A stretch of DNA of 64,000 nucleotides from Streptomyces sp. HM190 (GCF_009857135.1 NZ_CP047318.1:1054001-1118000), one strand, 5' to 3'; positions 52,576 to 63,032 are shown, numbered from the stretch's first letter. The notes: generated from the letters alone by a model not told the origin. Numbers and translations: made by a program.

Positions 52576-54174
52576 CTACGGTGCCGGCGTGGCGTGCGGG
52601 GCGCACTTCACGTCGGTCCCGCCCACCTTGCCGGTGAGCAGGTAGGTGTCCACCCGCTGGTTGACACACGCGTTGACGAGGCTGGTGACCCCGTGGGAGC
52701 CGGCCTTCGTCTCCGTGATCAGACGCGAGCCCTTGAACCGCTTGTGCAGCTCGACGGCACCCTCGTACGGGGTGGCCGCGTCACGCTCGGACTGGACGAT
52801 CAGGACGGGCGGCAGGCCCTTCTTCGTCCCGACCTCCACCGGCGTGTACTGCTTCGACTGCCAGGTGGCGCACGGCAGGTTCATCCAGGCGTTGGCCCAG
52901 GTCATGAACGGGTAGTTCTTGTGCAGCCGGGTGTTGTCGCGGTCCCACGTCTTCCAGCTGGTGGGCCACTTGGCGTCGGTGCACTCGACCGCGGTGTAGA
53001 CGGCGTTGCCGTTCTCCGACGCGGCGTTGCCCGCGGTGTCGCCGAGGTCCGGGGCGGCCGCGTCGACCAGCGCCTGGGTGTCACCGGCAGCGTACTTGCT
53101 CCACACCTGCGCGGTGGGCGCCCACGCGGAGTCGTAGTACGGGGCGCTCTGGAAGAAGGAGATCAGCTCGGCCGGACCGACGAGCCCGCCGATCGGGTTC
53201 TTCTTCGCGGTGGCGCGCAGCTCCAGCCACTTCGCCTGCACCTCGGCGCGGGTGTCACCGAGGTGGTACGTCGCGTCGTTCCGCGCGACCCACTTCGTCC
53301 AGTCCTTCCAGCGGCCCTCGAAGGCGACGTCCTGGTCCAGGTTGGCCTGGTACCAGATCTTCTCGCGCGAGGGGTTCACCACGCTGTCGACGACCATGCG
53401 GCGCACATGGGTCGGGAAGAGGGTGCCGTAGACCGCGCCGAGGTAGGTGCCGTACGAGACGCCGAGGAAGTTGAGCTTCTTCTCCCCGAGGGCGGCACGG
53501 ATGACGTCCAGGTCGCGCGCGGTGTTCGCCGTGGTCATGTACGGCAGCATCGCGCCGCTGCGCTCCTTGCAGCCGGCCGCGTAGGCGGCTGCGAGCTTGC
53601 GCTGCTTGCGCTTGTCGGCCTCGGTGTCGGGCACCGGGTCCATCTTGGGCGCCTTCACGAACTCCTGCGGGTCGACACAGGAGATGGGCGCCGACTTGCC
53701 GACACCGCGCGGGTCGAAGCCCACGAAGTCGTACGCCTTGGAGACGTTCACCCACAGCGGGCTCTTGGTGGTGACCCGGCGCGGGAAACGCAGACCCGAG
53801 CCGCCGGGGCCGCCCGGGTTGTAGACGAGGGCGCCCTGGCGCTCCTCCTTCGTGCCCGTGTTGCCGATGCGGTCGACGGCGAGCTTGATCTGCTTGCCGT
53901 TCGGCTTGGCGTAGTTCAGCGGCACGGTGACCCAGCCGCACTGGATGGGCTTCTCCAGACCCCACGCCTCGGGGCAGTCCTGCCACGTGACGCCCTTCTT
54001 CGCCGCCTTGGCGGCGGCGACGGCGACACCCTTGGCCTCCAGGTCCTTGCCACCGCCGCCGGTCGCGGCGTTGGCCACGGGGGCGGTGACGGCGCCGGCT
54101 ATCAGGGTCGCCGTGACGAGCAGTCCGGCGGAGCCGAACGCTGCCGCCCTTCTCGTCGGCCTCATACCTCTCAA
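52576..54174 (-). CDS. tap: Secreted tripeptidyl aminopeptidase
   Basis: The 532-residue exported protease has a signal peptide (about 1-37, ANAA) and an alpha/beta-hydrolase fold: nucleophile elbow GVSYGTYLG, Asp in SERDAATP and His in AGSHGVTS. Large parts (YNPGGPGGSG, MTTANTARDLDVIRAALGEKKLN) match recalled S. lividans Tap, which removes N-terminal tripeptides from extracellular proteins. GGGGAG upstream supports a TTG at 54174; ATG at 54165 is possible but too close to GAGAGG. Confidence 0.93.
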   Translation of the reverse strand: MRGMRPTRRAAAFGSAGLLVTATLIAGAVTAPVANAATGGGGKDLEAKGVAVAAAKAAKKGVTWQDCPEAWGLEKPIQCGWVTVPLNYAKPNGKQIKLAVDRIGNTGTKEERQGALVYNPGGPGGSGLRFPRRVTTKSPLWVNVSKAYDFVGFDPRGVGKSAPISCVDPQEFVKAPKMDPVPDTEADKRKQRKLAAAYAAGCKERSGAMLPYMTTANTARDLDVIRAALGEKKLNFLGVSYGTYLGAVYGTLFPTHVRRMVVDSVVNPSREKIWYQANLDQDVAFEGRWKDWTKWVARNDATYHLGDTRAEVQAKWLELRATAKKNPIGGLVGPAELISFFQSAPYYDSAWAPTAQVWSKYAAGDTQALVDAAAPDLGDTAGNAASENGNAVYTAVECTDAKWPTSWKTWDRDNTRLHKNYPFMTWANAWMNLPCATWQSKQYTPVEVGTKKGLPPVLIVQSERDAATPYEGAVELHKRFKGSRLITETKAGSHGVTSLVNACVNQRVDTYLLTGKVGGTDVKCAPHATPAP

Positions 54175-54317
54175 GAGGGAACTCCCCGTACATCGTTTCG
54201 AATGTTCGAATGGTCACGGGGATCTTCGTACCTGTGAGGCACCGGGGAACAGAGGAGCGGAACGTTCTTTACTAATCCGATAACCGGTGAGGAAGGTTCC
54301 GTTGAGCGGGATACGGT

Positions 54318-55160
54318 TCAGCCGCCGAGGGCTGCCAACGCCTCGTCCAGCACCCGCCGCAGCAGCAGCGCGTCGGGCGCCAGGGCACTGACGAGGACGG
54401 CGGGCCCGGCCAGCGGAGTGAGCGCGGCCGACGCCCCCAGCACCCGCGGTTCAGGCGCCCGCTCCGCGAACTCCGGGCGTACGACGACGATTTGCCCGAG
54501 CGCCCGATGCCCGCCCAGTACGGCGGGACCGTCCCAGCCGCCCGGTGCGCCCGGCCCGCAGGACACCTCCTGGTCGAGCAGCGCCCGCCCGTCCAGCCGC
54601 ACGGTGAGCCGGCTCCGCAACCGCCCCGGCTCCTCACCGGCGCGCCCCAGCACCTGCTCCTCCCGGAACACGACACGGGCACCGGAGGTGAGGTCCAGGC
54701 AGGTCGACACCCGCAGGTCGCTGCCGCGGGCCGAGATCAACTGCTCCGGCAGCCAGCACAGTTCGCCACCGGCCGCGACACGGACCCGTACCTCGTAGCG
54801 GGCCTCGTCCTTGCCCTGCCCCGGCAGCGCGATCGTCGCCGCCGCGGACCCCAGCCGCAGCCGGGCACCCTCCCCGACCTCCGCCTCCACGGCGAGACGG
54901 TCACCCCCGAGCGGGCCGCTCATGGCGCCGACCAGCATGACCCGGGCCTCGTCACCACTGCCCCGGGTGCGCCGCAGCGCGAGCGGCCCACGGCTCTCCA
55001 GCACGGGCAGAGCGGTGCCACCGCGTCCGTCGGCACGGGCGGCGAGCCGGGCGGTGGCGCGGACACCGGTCGTACTCATGGCGGGCGCGCCGGGGGGACC
55101 CGTGTCCCGTGGCTTCGTCGCGCCCGCACCTCGGGGCCCGGCGCCTCCCACCGCCGTCAT
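54318..55160 (-). CDS. ureD: Urease accessory protein UreD
   Basis: The UreD/UreH family protein ([30 protein letters not shown], then [17 protein letters not shown]) helps nickel insertion as part of the UreD-F-G complex. I mark the ATG at 55160, which overlaps the ureG stop (ATGA), giving 280 residues; the ATG at 55079 gives 253 residues closer to usual length but has no ribosome binding site. It is the last gene of the cluster. Confidence 0.88.
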   Translation of the reverse strand: MTAVGGAGPRGAGATKPRDTGPPGAPAMSTTGVRATARLAARADGRGGTALPVLESRGPLALRRTRGSGDEARVMLVGAMSGPLGGDRLAVEAEVGEGARLRLGSAAATIALPGQGKDEARYEVRVRVAAGGELCWLPEQLISARGSDLRVSTCLDLTSGARVVFREEQVLGRAGEEPGRLRSRLTVRLDGRALLDQEVSCGPGAPGGWDGPAVLGGHRALGQIVVVRPEFAERAPEPRVLGASAALTPLAGPAVLVSALAPDALLLRRVLDEALAALGG

Positions 55161-55840
55161 GCCGTCCACGCCGCGAGCCGTTCCCGTACCCAGGCGGCGA
55201 CGTCGCGGACGCCGGCCTCGCTCCTGAGCGACTGGAACACGACCGGCAGTTCGGCGCGCTGCGCCTTCGCGTCGGCGGCCATCCGGCCGAGGTCGGACCC
55301 GACGTACGGCGCGAGGTCCGTCTTGTTGACCACGAGCAGATCGGCGGTGGTGACGCCGGGACCGCCCTTGCGGGGGATGTCGTCGCCGCCGGCCACGTCG
55401 ATCACGAAGATCTGCGCGTCCACGAGGCCCTTGGAGAACGTCGCGGTGAGGTTGTCGCCGCCGGACTCGACGAGGACGAGATCGAGCGGGCCGACCTCGT
55501 CCTCCAGGTCCTCGACGGCCTCCAGGTTCGCCGAGATGTCGTCCCGGATCGCCGTGTGCGGGCACGCGCCCGTCTCCACGGCCGCGATCCGCTCGGGTGG
55601 CAGCACGGCCTCGCGCAGCAGGAACTCGGCGTCCTCCCGCGTGTAGATGTCGTTGGTGACGACGGCCAGGGCCAGCTCGTCGCGCAGCGCACGGCACAGC
55701 GCCGCCACGGTGGCCGTCTTCCCGGACCCCACCGGCCCGCCGAGACCGATCCGCAGCGCGCGGCGACGACCGTCGGGCCGATACGCGTCCGCGCTCACCG
55801 CGGAGGGACCGTCGTGGACGTGGTCGTGGTCGAGATGCAT
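55157..55840 (-). CDS. ureG: Urease accessory GTPase UreG
   Basis: The 227-residue SIMIBI GTPase has P-loop [15 protein letters not shown], the conserved CPH ([13 protein letters not shown]) nickel site and [10 protein letters not shown]. The N-terminus HLDHDHVHD contains four His, possibly a nickel store since ureE is absent. AAAGGAG precedes the ATG at 55840. A 207-base gap separates it from ureF. Confidence 0.95.
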   Translation of the reverse strand: MHLDHDHVHDGPSAVSADAYRPDGRRRALRIGLGGPVGSGKTATVAALCRALRDELALAVVTNDIYTREDAEFLLREAVLPPERIAAVETGACPHTAIRDDISANLEAVEDLEDEVGPLDLVLVESGGDNLTATFSKGLVDAQIFVIDVAGGDDIPRKGGPGVTTADLLVVNKTDLAPYVGSDLGRMAADAKAQRAELPVVFQSLRSEAGVRDVAAWVRERLAAWTA

Positions 55841-56047
55841 GAAGCGACTCCTTTGTATAGGGGTGGCCGATGTAGGGGGGTGGCCGAGGAGTTCGGGAGG
55901 TGTGGTGATCGGGCGACTGCGGCTTGCGGGTGACCCACGGCAGCCCGCACCCGCCGACGAATCACCCGTCCCCGATCCCGGACGCGGGGGCGAAGCGGCG
56001 CACCCCCTGGGGACGGGACCGGTGGGGCCGGCGGGGGCGCCCCCCTC
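55841..56047. other. 207-base gap inside the urease cluster
   Basis: Between ureF and ureG there is no supported gene. A TATACA hexamer close before ureG on the minus strand could be the -10 of a second promoter. Confidence 0.4.
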
Positions 56048-56722
56048 CTACGAGGCGAACAACCGCACCGCCCACGCCGCATGCACCTCCGCCCCGATCT
56101 CCAGCAGCGGCCCGGAGGCCGCCGGCAGCACGTCCGCCCCGCCCCCGACCGCCTCCCGCCCCGCCTCGACGGCCGTGCGCACCACGCGGTCCATCTCGGG
56201 AGCCAACCGCGCCGTCACCCCCGTCGCGTCGAACGGGTCCAGGCTCAGCAGCCGCACGGTCGCACCGGCCGGCCCGCTCACGCTCTCGTAGACGGAGCAG
56301 TACGCGGCGTCCTCGGGCCCGAGCCCGGCCGCCCGCGCCGTGACACCCAACACCACCGGCTGGTGCGCCCCCTTGGGGAACCGCCGTGCCAGCGCGTCCA
56401 GTTCACCGGACGGCCAGGTCGCCCTGGCCGCCCGCGTCAACTGCCGGCCCAGCTTGCGGGAGGCGCCCCGCAGGGCGGGGGACGGTGTCCGGGCGTCGGC
56501 CGCCGCGTCCAGCGCGACGGCGTCGACGCCGAGTGCCGCCGCCGCGGCCAGCGCCGCCGACACCAGGCCCACCGTGTGCAACCGCCCCCGGCAGAACACC
56601 TCCAGGTCCTTCGCCCCGCTGATCAGCCCGGCCTTGACGGCCGCTTCGGCCCCGCCAGAGTGCGCGTGCCCCCCGGCGGGAAAGCGGCCGTCGGCCAGCA
56701 GGAGAAGAGTCGCCCTGGACAT
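56048..56722 (-). CDS. ureF: Urease accessory protein UreF
   Basis: The 224-residue all-helical protein (LLLLADGRFPAGGHAHSGGAEAAVKAG, GAHQPVVLGVTARAAGL) is UreF, which bridges UreG and UreD on apo-urease. Its ATG overlaps the ureC stop by one base (TGATG). Confidence 0.93.
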   Translation of the reverse strand: MSRATLLLLADGRFPAGGHAHSGGAEAAVKAGLISGAKDLEVFCRGRLHTVGLVSAALAAAAALGVDAVALDAAADARTPSPALRGASRKLGRQLTRAARATWPSGELDALARRFPKGAHQPVVLGVTARAAGLGPEDAAYCSVYESVSGPAGATVRLLSLDPFDATGVTARLAPEMDRVVRTAVEAGREAVGGGADVLPAASGPLLEIGAEVHAAWAVRLFAS

Positions 56723-58443
56723 CAGAAGAGGAAGTACCGCTGGGCCATGGGCAGTTCGGCGGCCGGCGTCGCCTCCACCAGCTCGCCGTCGATGTACACG
56801 GCGAAACTGTCGGGGTCGATCCGTACGTCGGGCCGCGCGTCGTTCTCCCGCATGTCGGCCTTGGTGACCCCACGCGTCGACTCGATGGCGACGAACCGCT
56901 TCCCGAGCGAGAGCCGCTCCGGCAGGCCGTCCTCGACGGCGAGCGGCGCCACGAAGTTGAACGAATTGGCGGCCGGCGACCGCCCGATCGCCCCGTACAT
57001 CGGGCGCGGGAGGATCGGCTGCGGCGTCGGGATGGACGCGTTGGCGTCGCCCATCTGCGCGTACGCGATCTGTCCGCCCTTGATCACGAGCTGCGGTTTG
57101 ACCCCGAAGAACGCGGGCTCCCACACCACCAGGTCCGCGAGCTTGCCGCTCTCCACGGACCCGATCTCACGGGCCAGCCCCTGCGCGAGGGCGGGGTTGA
57201 TCGTGTACTTGGCGACATAGCGACGGACGCGGTGGTTGTCGGCGCGGCCGTCCCCCGGCAGGGCGCCCCGTCGCCGCTTCATGACGTGCGCGGTCTGCCA
57301 GGTGCGCAGGACGACCTCGCCGACCCGGCCCATGGCCTGGGAGTCGGAGGAGATGATCGAGATGGCGCCCAGGTCGTGCAGGATGTCCTCGGCCCCGATC
57401 GTCGAGGGCCGGATGCGGGACTCCGCGAACGCCAGGTCCTCGGGCACGGCGGCGTTGAGGTGGTGGCAGACCATCAGCATGTCGAGGTGTTCCTCGGCGG
57501 TGTTGACGGTGTAGGGCCGGGTCGGGTTGGTGGAGCTGGGCAGCACGTGCGGCTGCGAGACCACCGTCATGATGTCGGGCGCGTGCCCGCCGCCCGCGCC
57601 CTCGGTGTGGTACGCGTGGATGCCCCGTCCGGCGACGGCGGCCAGGGTGTCGCCGACGAACCCGGCCTCGTTGAGGGTGTCCGTGTGGATGGCGACCTGG
57701 ATGCCGGTCCGGTCGGCGACGGTCAGGGCCGCGTCGATGACGGCGGGCGTCGAGCCCCAGTCCTCGTGCAGCTTCAGCCCGAGTGCGCCGCCCCGGATCT
57801 GGGACAGCATCGCCTCGTGGGAGACGGTGTTGCCCTTGCCGAGGAAGCCGATGTTCAGCGGGTACTGCTCCATCGCCTCCAGCATCCGGGCGAGGTGCCA
57901 GGGGCCCGGGGTGACCGTGGTGGCCTTCGAGCCCTCCGCCGGTCCGGTGCCGCCGCCGACCAGGGTCGTCACACCGGACGCCAGCGCCTCGTCGGCGATC
58001 TGCGGGCAGATGAAGTGGACGTGCGCGTCGATGGCGCCGGCGGTGACGATCCGGCCGTTGCCCGCGATGATCTCCGTCTCGGGCCCGATGACGAGGTCGG
58101 GGTGGACACCGTCCATGGTGTCGGGGTTGCCGGCCTTGCCGATGCCGGTGATCCGGCCGTCGCGGATACCGATGTCGGCCTTGACGATCCCCCAGTGGTC
58201 GATGATCACCGCACCGGTGACGACGGTGTCCGGGGTGCCGTCCGCGCGCGTGGCGCGGGCCTGGCCCATGGACTCGCGGATGACCTTGCCGCCGCCGAAC
58301 ACGGCCTCGTCACCTGCGAGTTGGGGACCCCCGGAACGGTCCTCCTCGATCTCGACGAGCAGATCGGTGTCCGCGAGCCGGATACGGTCCCCGGTGGTCG
58401 GCCCGAACAGGTCGGCGTACGCGGCACGCGAGATCTCAGGCAT
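56722..58443 (-). CDS. ureC: Urease alpha subunit
   Basis: The 573-residue catalytic subunit contains the nickel-binding His pair HVHFICPQ, the carbamylated Lys in [10 protein letters not shown], His in HTDTLNE and [12 protein letters not shown], and the flap MVCHHLN with the mobile Cys-His. It hydrolyses urea to ammonia and carbamate. GGAGGTGCC precedes the ATG at 58443, eight bases inside ureB. Confidence 0.97.
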   Translation of the reverse strand: MPEISRAAYADLFGPTTGDRIRLADTDLLVEIEEDRSGGPQLAGDEAVFGGGKVIRESMGQARATRADGTPDTVVTGAVIIDHWGIVKADIGIRDGRITGIGKAGNPDTMDGVHPDLVIGPETEIIAGNGRIVTAGAIDAHVHFICPQIADEALASGVTTLVGGGTGPAEGSKATTVTPGPWHLARMLEAMEQYPLNIGFLGKGNTVSHEAMLSQIRGGALGLKLHEDWGSTPAVIDAALTVADRTGIQVAIHTDTLNEAGFVGDTLAAVAGRGIHAYHTEGAGGGHAPDIMTVVSQPHVLPSSTNPTRPYTVNTAEEHLDMLMVCHHLNAAVPEDLAFAESRIRPSTIGAEDILHDLGAISIISSDSQAMGRVGEVVLRTWQTAHVMKRRRGALPGDGRADNHRVRRYVAKYTINPALAQGLAREIGSVESGKLADLVVWEPAFFGVKPQLVIKGGQIAYAQMGDANASIPTPQPILPRPMYGAIGRSPAANSFNFVAPLAVEDGLPERLSLGKRFVAIESTRGVTKADMRENDARPDVRIDPDSFAVYIDGELVEATPAAELPMAQRYFLF

Positions 58444-58747
58444 CGAGGGCACCTCCGGTCTCCCCACGCAGTCCGGGCACGACACGGGCGCCGGTGAGCG
58501 GGACGAGTTCCACGTCGACGGGGATGCCGGGCTCGAACCGTACGGCGGTGCCGGCGGCGACGTTCAGCCGCTTGCCGCGCGCGGCGGCACGGTCGAACTC
58601 CAGACCGGGGTTGGCCTCGGCGAAGTGGTAGTGGGAGCCGACCTGGACGGGCCGGTCGGCGGCGTTGAGGACGGTCAGCCGGGTGACCTCGCGGCCCTCG
58701 TTGTACACGATCGGGTCCTCGGCGAAGAGGATCTCTCCGGGAATCAC
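58436..58747 (-). CDS. ureB: Urease beta subunit
   Basis: The 103-residue protein starts [20 protein letters not shown] and includes [18 protein letters not shown], classic UreB. It is a separate subunit, not fused to UreA, and overlaps ureC by eight bases. Confidence 0.96.
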   Translation of the reverse strand: MIPGEILFAEDPIVYNEGREVTRLTVLNAADRPVQVGSHYHFAEANPGLEFDRAAARGKRLNVAAGTAVRFEPGIPVDVELVPLTGARVVPGLRGETGGALDA

Positions 58748-58757
58748 GGCGGCCCCC

Positions 58758-59060
58758 TCAGACGATCGGGTCGTGGACGGTGACGAGCTTGGTGCCGTCC
58801 GGGAACGTCGCCTCGACCTGGACGTCGTGGATCATCTCGGGGATGCCCTCCATCACGTCGTCGCGGGTGAGCAGCTTCCGCCCGGACGCCATGAGTTCGG
58901 CCACCGTACGGCCGTCCCGCGCGCCTTCCAGGATGTGCGCGGTGATCAGGGCGACGGCTTCGGGGTGGTTCAGCTTCAGGCCCCGGGCCCTGCGCTTCTC
59001 GGCCACGTCCGCCGCCACGTGGATCAGCAGCCTCTCCTGCTCGTGCGGGGTCAGTTGCAC
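58758..59060 (-). CDS. ureA: Urease gamma subunit
   Basis: The 100-residue protein ([38 protein letters not shown]) is UreA. The GTG at 59060 is chosen because the family begins there and GGTGGGA precedes it; an upstream in-frame extension to 59123 is not family-like. First gene of the operon. Confidence 0.96.
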   Translation of the reverse strand: MQLTPHEQERLLIHVAADVAEKRRARGLKLNHPEAVALITAHILEGARDGRTVAELMASGRKLLTRDDVMEGIPEMIHDVQVEATFPDGTKLVTVHDPIV

Positions 59061-59160
59061 GGCGTCCCACCTCACATCCTCGCTCCGGACCGTGCGGGGT
59101 CCGGTTGCCTCGCCACCGCGCAACGTCGCAGGTGGCGTGGCCGCAGGCTAGTTGGGCGGC

Positions 59161-59176
59161 GTTTCGGTGACGTTAA
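59161..59176 (-). promoter_or_regulatory. Candidate GlnR box upstream of ureA
   Basis: On the minus strand TTAAC-GTCACC-GAAAC fits the GlnR consensus gTnAc-n6-GaAAc with only the weakly conserved first base off. It lies about 100 bases before ureA, with TAGCCT as possible -10 downstream (59145-59150). GlnR control of urease is known in S. coelicolor; the site here is my reading. Confidence 0.65.
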
Positions 59177-59272
59177 CCGACACCGGTTCCCCGCGCGCCG
59201 ACCCGCGGGCCGACCCGCGGGCGACCGGGGGTGCCGGTCCGACGCGGCCACCTCCCCCGGGCCGCCCCCGGC

Positions 59273-59902
59273 TCACGTACGGCTGGCCGGGTCCTCCATG
59301 CTCATCAGCGCCTTCAGGCCCAACTCGACCACCTGGACCGGTACGTCCCCGAAGAGCGCGTACTGGACCACGAAGCCCTGGGCGAGCGCGATCAGCGTCC
59401 GGGCCACGCTGAGCGCCGGGACGTCGGCCCGCATCATGCCGGCGTCCTGGTACGCCTCGACGATCTCGATCCAGGGCCGCCGCACCTGCGCGAAGCCGTC
59501 ATGGAGCACGTCCCGCAACTCCGGGTTGCGCAGGGTCTCGGCCCAGACCTGCACCATCAGGCGGGGGTAGAGGGACCCGTCGCTCACCCCCAGCGTCGGT
59601 TCCTTGCCGAGGACCAGCCGGATGACCCTGCCGATCAGGATCTCCGGGGACGGCAGCGGACGCTGGGCGGCGGCCTGCTGGAAGGCGTCACGGATCTCGT
59701 CGATCACCTCCGCGACGATCGCGGAGATCAGCTCTTCCTTCCCTGTGAAGTAGCGGTAGACCGCCCCGGCGGAGAGGTCCGCCTCCTTCAGCACGTCCTG
59801 CATCGACGTGGCCTGGAACCCGTTGCGGGCGAAGCAGCGGGCCGCGGCGTTGACGATCTGGCGGCGGCGGGCGTCTAGACGCTCCTGCGATACGCGAGGC
59901 AT
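59273..59902 (-). CDS. TetR-family regulator
   Basis: The 209-residue protein has a TetR helix-turn-helix (about 15-60, SMQDVLKEADLSAGAVYRYF). The ATG at 59902 has no ribosome binding site. It is divergent from a membrane protein gene; duplicated operator-like sites lie between. Confidence 0.92.
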   Translation of the reverse strand: MPRVSQERLDARRRQIVNAAARCFARNGFQATSMQDVLKEADLSAGAVYRYFTGKEELISAIVAEVIDEIRDAFQQAAAQRPLPSPEILIGRVIRLVLGKEPTLGVSDGSLYPRLMVQVWAETLRNPELRDVLHDGFAQVRRPWIEIVEAYQDAGMMRADVPALSVARTLIALAQGFVVQYALFGDVPVQVVELGLKALMSMEDPASRT

Positions 59903-59913
59903 GCCGCAAAAGT

Positions 59914-59989
59914 AAAACGAACGTTCCTTCTTGACAAGGCAGACCCCTGGCGCGCAGGGTGAAAGCAAGAAAAACGAACGCTCCTTCTT
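59914..59989. promoter_or_regulatory. Duplicated TetR operators
   Basis: AAAACGAACGTTCCTTCTT at 59914-59932 recurs at 59971-59989 with one mismatch (GTTCC to GCTCC). The first contains the palindrome GAACGTTC. Each may overlap one of the divergent promoters. Confidence 0.75.
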
Positions 59990-60086
59990 TTTAGCGGGGC
60001 GGGAGTCAGGCCGACCGAGTCGCGGTCCCCGCCCCGCCGCGCCACCGCCCGCCCGCCCACCCACCCCATCGGTATGGAGGGAAACC

Positions 60087-61205
60087 ATGTCCGCCACGTC
60101 CACCGCGCCCTCGGCGGCCGAGCGCACCGCCACGGCCACTGCGGCCACCACCGCCACGCCAGACACTCAGGGCGCCCCCGGTGCGCACGCGCTGCCGCCG
60201 GGTCGCCGGATGGCCGCGGTCATCGTGCTGGTCCCCGTCGTCGCGGCACTCGCGCTCTGGGCCTTCGCCTGGCCCAACGCCCGCGTGGCACCGCGCGATC
60301 TGCCGCTCGGCGTGGCAGGGCCCGCGACGGCCACCGCGCAGATCGCGCAGCGTCTGGAGCAGCGGGACGGCGCGTTCGAGGTGCGCAGGTACGCCGACGA
60401 GGCCGCCGCGCGGGACGCGATCGAGGAACGGACCGTGTACGGCGCGGTCGTCGTCACCGAGGCGGGGCCGAAGCTGCTGACGGCGTCGGCGGCGAGCCCG
60501 ATGGTCGCGCAGTTGCTCCAGCAGGCGGTGGGCGAGCAGGCAGCGCGGGAGGGTGCCCGGGTGGAGGTCACCGATGTGGTGGCGACCCCGGCGGAGGACC
60601 CGCGCGGGTCGGTCTTCGGTTCGAGTGTGCTGCCGCTGGCGCTGGCCGGCACCGCCTCCGGCGCGGTGGTCACGCTGCTCGGGCTGCGCGGGGCGCGTGC
60701 CGCCGGCGCACTGGCCGGGGCCGCCGTTCTGGTCGGCCTCACCGCCGCGGCACTGGCGCACACCTGGCTGGGTGCGCTCACCGGCGACTGGTGGGCGGAG
60801 GCAGGCGTACTGAGCCTCACCACCCTCGCGGTGGGCGCCACGGTGACCGGCCTGGCCTCGCTGCTGGGCCGGGCGGGTCTCGGCCTGGGCGCGCTGCTGA
60901 TCGTGTTTCTCGGCAACCCCTTCTCGGGCGCCGCCTCGGCACCCCGGATGCTGCCCGAGCCCGCCGGGACGCTGGGCCAGTGGCTTCCGCCGGGCGCGGG
61001 CGCGACGCTGCTGCGCTCCGTGTCGTTCTTCGACGGCGCCGCCGCCCTCAGCCCGGCGCTCGTCCTCACCTGGTGGGCCGTGCTCGGCCTGGGCGCGGTC
61101 GTCGTGGGCCCCGCCCTCAGGCAGTCGAAGAGGCACGCCGCGTCGGAGTCCGCCACACCCGCCGGCGACCGTACTCCGGCATCCGCGCCCGCGCCCACGC
61201 ACTGA
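60087..61205 (+). CDS. Membrane protein, ABC-2/YhgE-like
   Basis: The 372-residue protein has one N-terminal membrane helix (about 45-65), an extracytoplasmic region (about 70-170) and five further helices from about 175, as in YhgE/Pip or ABC-2-type exporters without a visible ATPase gene. GGAGGGAAACC precedes the ATG. The divergent TetR likely represses it, as for efflux genes. Confidence 0.78.
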   Translation: MSATSTAPSAAERTATATAATTATPDTQGAPGAHALPPGRRMAAVIVLVPVVAALALWAFAWPNARVAPRDLPLGVAGPATATAQIAQRLEQRDGAFEVRRYADEAAARDAIEERTVYGAVVVTEAGPKLLTASAASPMVAQLLQQAVGEQAAREGARVEVTDVVATPAEDPRGSVFGSSVLPLALAGTASGAVVTLLGLRGARAAGALAGAAVLVGLTAAALAHTWLGALTGDWWAEAGVLSLTTLAVGATVTGLASLLGRAGLGLGALLIVFLGNPFSGAASAPRMLPEPAGTLGQWLPPGAGATLLRSVSFFDGAAALSPALVLTWWAVLGLGAVVVGPALRQSKRHAASESATPAGDRTPASAPAPTH

Positions 61206-61464
61206 CCGCGAGCGACCCCGGCCCGACCTCGACACCGCCCCCGGTTCCGAGCCGGAGCCGGAGCCGGAATCGGCGGCACGGACGCCCGCGCCCCGCGGGA
61301 AGCGGCCCCACAGACAGATCGTGCGCCCCCGCTGTAGCGGACGGGGACGCACGACCGACTCACATGTACGCGATGTGCGCGATGTACGCGCGGGTAGGCG
61401 CAGGCGAGGTGCCCACACACGTTCCCGAGGAACCCCACGCGGATGCGCCCCCAGGAGGCGCTCC
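61206..61464. other. Intergenic, low-complexity, no gene
   Basis: These 259 bases show short Pro/Gly-type repeats (GCCGGA units at about 61253-61270) and ACATGTACGCGATGT-type repeats near 61361-61390. No gene is supported. Confidence 0.4.
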
Positions 61465-61743
61465 CTAGGAGGCGCCCGACCCCCGGTGCTCCGCCGTGAT
61501 ACCGAACCGCTGCTGGTCCCGGGAGGGCGATGCCACCTCGCGGACGCCGGAGACCGCGCTGATCACGGGCTCCTCCGCGGGATCCTGGAGCGCTTCGAGC
61601 TGCTCCAGATCGGCGGCGGAGACCAGGGCGACGAGGGGCTTGCCGTGCCGCGTCACGACGACTCGCTCGCCGCCGTAGACCACTCGGTTGATCAGATCGG
61701 CGAGTTCAGCCCTGGCTTGCGTCACCGGAATCTCGTAGGCCAT
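61465..61743 (-). CDS. Phd/YefM-type antitoxin, orphan
   Basis: The 92-residue protein has the Phd/YefM DNA-binding domain (VTQARAELADLINRVVYGGERVVVTRHGKPLVALVS). No RelE or Doc toxin lies next to it. It has a weak ribosome binding site. Confidence 0.85.
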   Translation of the reverse strand: MAYEIPVTQARAELADLINRVVYGGERVVVTRHGKPLVALVSAADLEQLEALQDPAEEPVISAVSGVREVASPSRDQQRFGITAEHRGSGAS

Positions 61744-61877
61744 GGGGTCCAGCTTAGACCGGGTCCCGCCGCCTCCCCGGAGCGGAAGATCCCATTCTGC
61801 CCCATGACGCTCCGTACGTTCGTACGATCACCACGGCCTCCAACAGGAGGCGTCCACGACTGTCGAACGGGGAGATC

Positions 61878-62213
61878 ATGTCCAGCCTTTCCAGGCGCAC
61901 ACTGCTCGGGTACACGGGGACCGCGGCAGCGGGGACAGTGGCGGCAGGCGCCGCCCTGTCCACCGGGACACAGGCCCAGGCGGACACGGGGCCCGACTTC
62001 CCGGAGGGCACCAAGTTCAGCGGATACGTCCGTATGCCCGGCACCGAGATGACGGAACTCACGGTCAGCTTCACCGTGAGCACGACGGAGGCGCCGGCGG
62101 CCCAGCGGATCTCGGCGCTGGAGGTCGCGAACGCCCTCAACGAACTCGCCGCCGCCCGCGGCTGGCCCCCGATCACCTTCTACGGGACCCCAGCCCCCGC
62201 CCCGCTCAACTGA
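61878..62213 (+). CDS. Small Tat-exported protein
   Basis: The 111-residue protein starts [20 protein letters not shown], a twin-arginine signal cleaved near QAQA, followed by a short mature domain of unknown function. GGGGAG precedes the ATG. A perfect terminator follows. Confidence 0.75.
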   Translation: MSSLSRRTLLGYTGTAAAGTVAAGAALSTGTQAQADTGPDFPEGTKFSGYVRMPGTEMTELTVSFTVSTTEAPAAQRISALEVANALNELAAARGWPPITFYGTPAPAPLN

Positions 62214-62274
62214 CCCGACGCTCCACGCGGTACGCCGCACAGCACCCCCACCACCCACCACCCACCCGGGACCG

Positions 62275-62303
62275 ATCCCCGCGGAGCCACGCTCCGCGGG
62301 GAT
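62275..62303 (+). terminator. Rho-independent terminator
   Basis: A 13-bp perfect stem (62275-62287 with 62291-62303), CAC loop and TTT run follow the small Tat protein gene. Confidence 0.9.
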
Positions 62304-62383
62304 TTTCGCTGTCAGCCGATCACCACCCTCCGGAGGCGTACGTCCTGTACATTTTTTACAGAAGTCGACCAGAGGAGACCTCC

Positions 62384-63025
62384 GTGCCAGCGCACCGGCC
62401 GTCCGCCCGCCATGTGCTCCCCGAATTCACCGAGCACACGAGTGCGGGTCACCGAACGATGGATCCCTACGCGAAGTTGCTGGAGGAGCGGATCGTGTTC
62501 CTCGGGACGCAGATCGACGACACGTCGGCGAACGACGTGATGGCGCAGTTCATGCAACTGGAGTACCAGTCCCCGGACCGGGACATCTCCCTCTACATCA
62601 ACTCCCCCGGCGGCTCGTTCAGCGCGATGACGGCGATCTACGACACGATCCGCTTCGTCACCTGCGACGTGGAGACCGTCTGCCTCGGCCGGGCCCAGGC
62701 ATCCGCCGCGGTACTCCTGGCGGCGGGCACACCGGGCAAGCGATCCGTGCTGCCGGGCGCGCAGGTGGTGATCCGTCAGCCGGCTCTGGCCGAGCCGGTC
62801 ACCGGACGGGCGAGCGATCTGGCGATCCGGGCCGAGGAACTGACGCGCAACCGCCGGCTGCTGGAGGAGATGCTCGTACGGCACACCAGGCAGAGCCACG
62901 AACGGATCAGCGGCGACATCGAGCGGGACACGATCCTCGACGCCCAGGGCGCCGTGGACTACGGCCTGGTCGACCGGGTGGTGCCGGGCCGCAAGGGCTC
63001 ACGGGCGCTCCCCGGCGCGAGGTGA
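62384..63025 (+). CDS. ClpP-family protein with altered catalytic triad
   Basis: The 213-residue protein is clearly ClpP-like ([59 protein letters not shown]). The Ser position is Ala106 (GRAQASAA; a Ser follows at 107), and the His position is Arg131 (VVIRQP); Asp182 is kept. It is probably inactive or atypical. GAGGAG supports the GTG at 62384; ATG at 62459 would drop a 25-residue leader. A small gene follows seven bases later. Confidence 0.85.
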   Translation: MPAHRPSARHVLPEFTEHTSAGHRTMDPYAKLLEERIVFLGTQIDDTSANDVMAQFMQLEYQSPDRDISLYINSPGGSFSAMTAIYDTIRFVTCDVETVCLGRAQASAAVLLAAGTPGKRSVLPGAQVVIRQPALAEPVTGRASDLAIRAEELTRNRRLLEEMLVRHTRQSHERISGDIERDTILDAQGAVDYGLVDRVVPGRKGSRALPGAR

Positions 63026-63032
63026 GCCGCCG

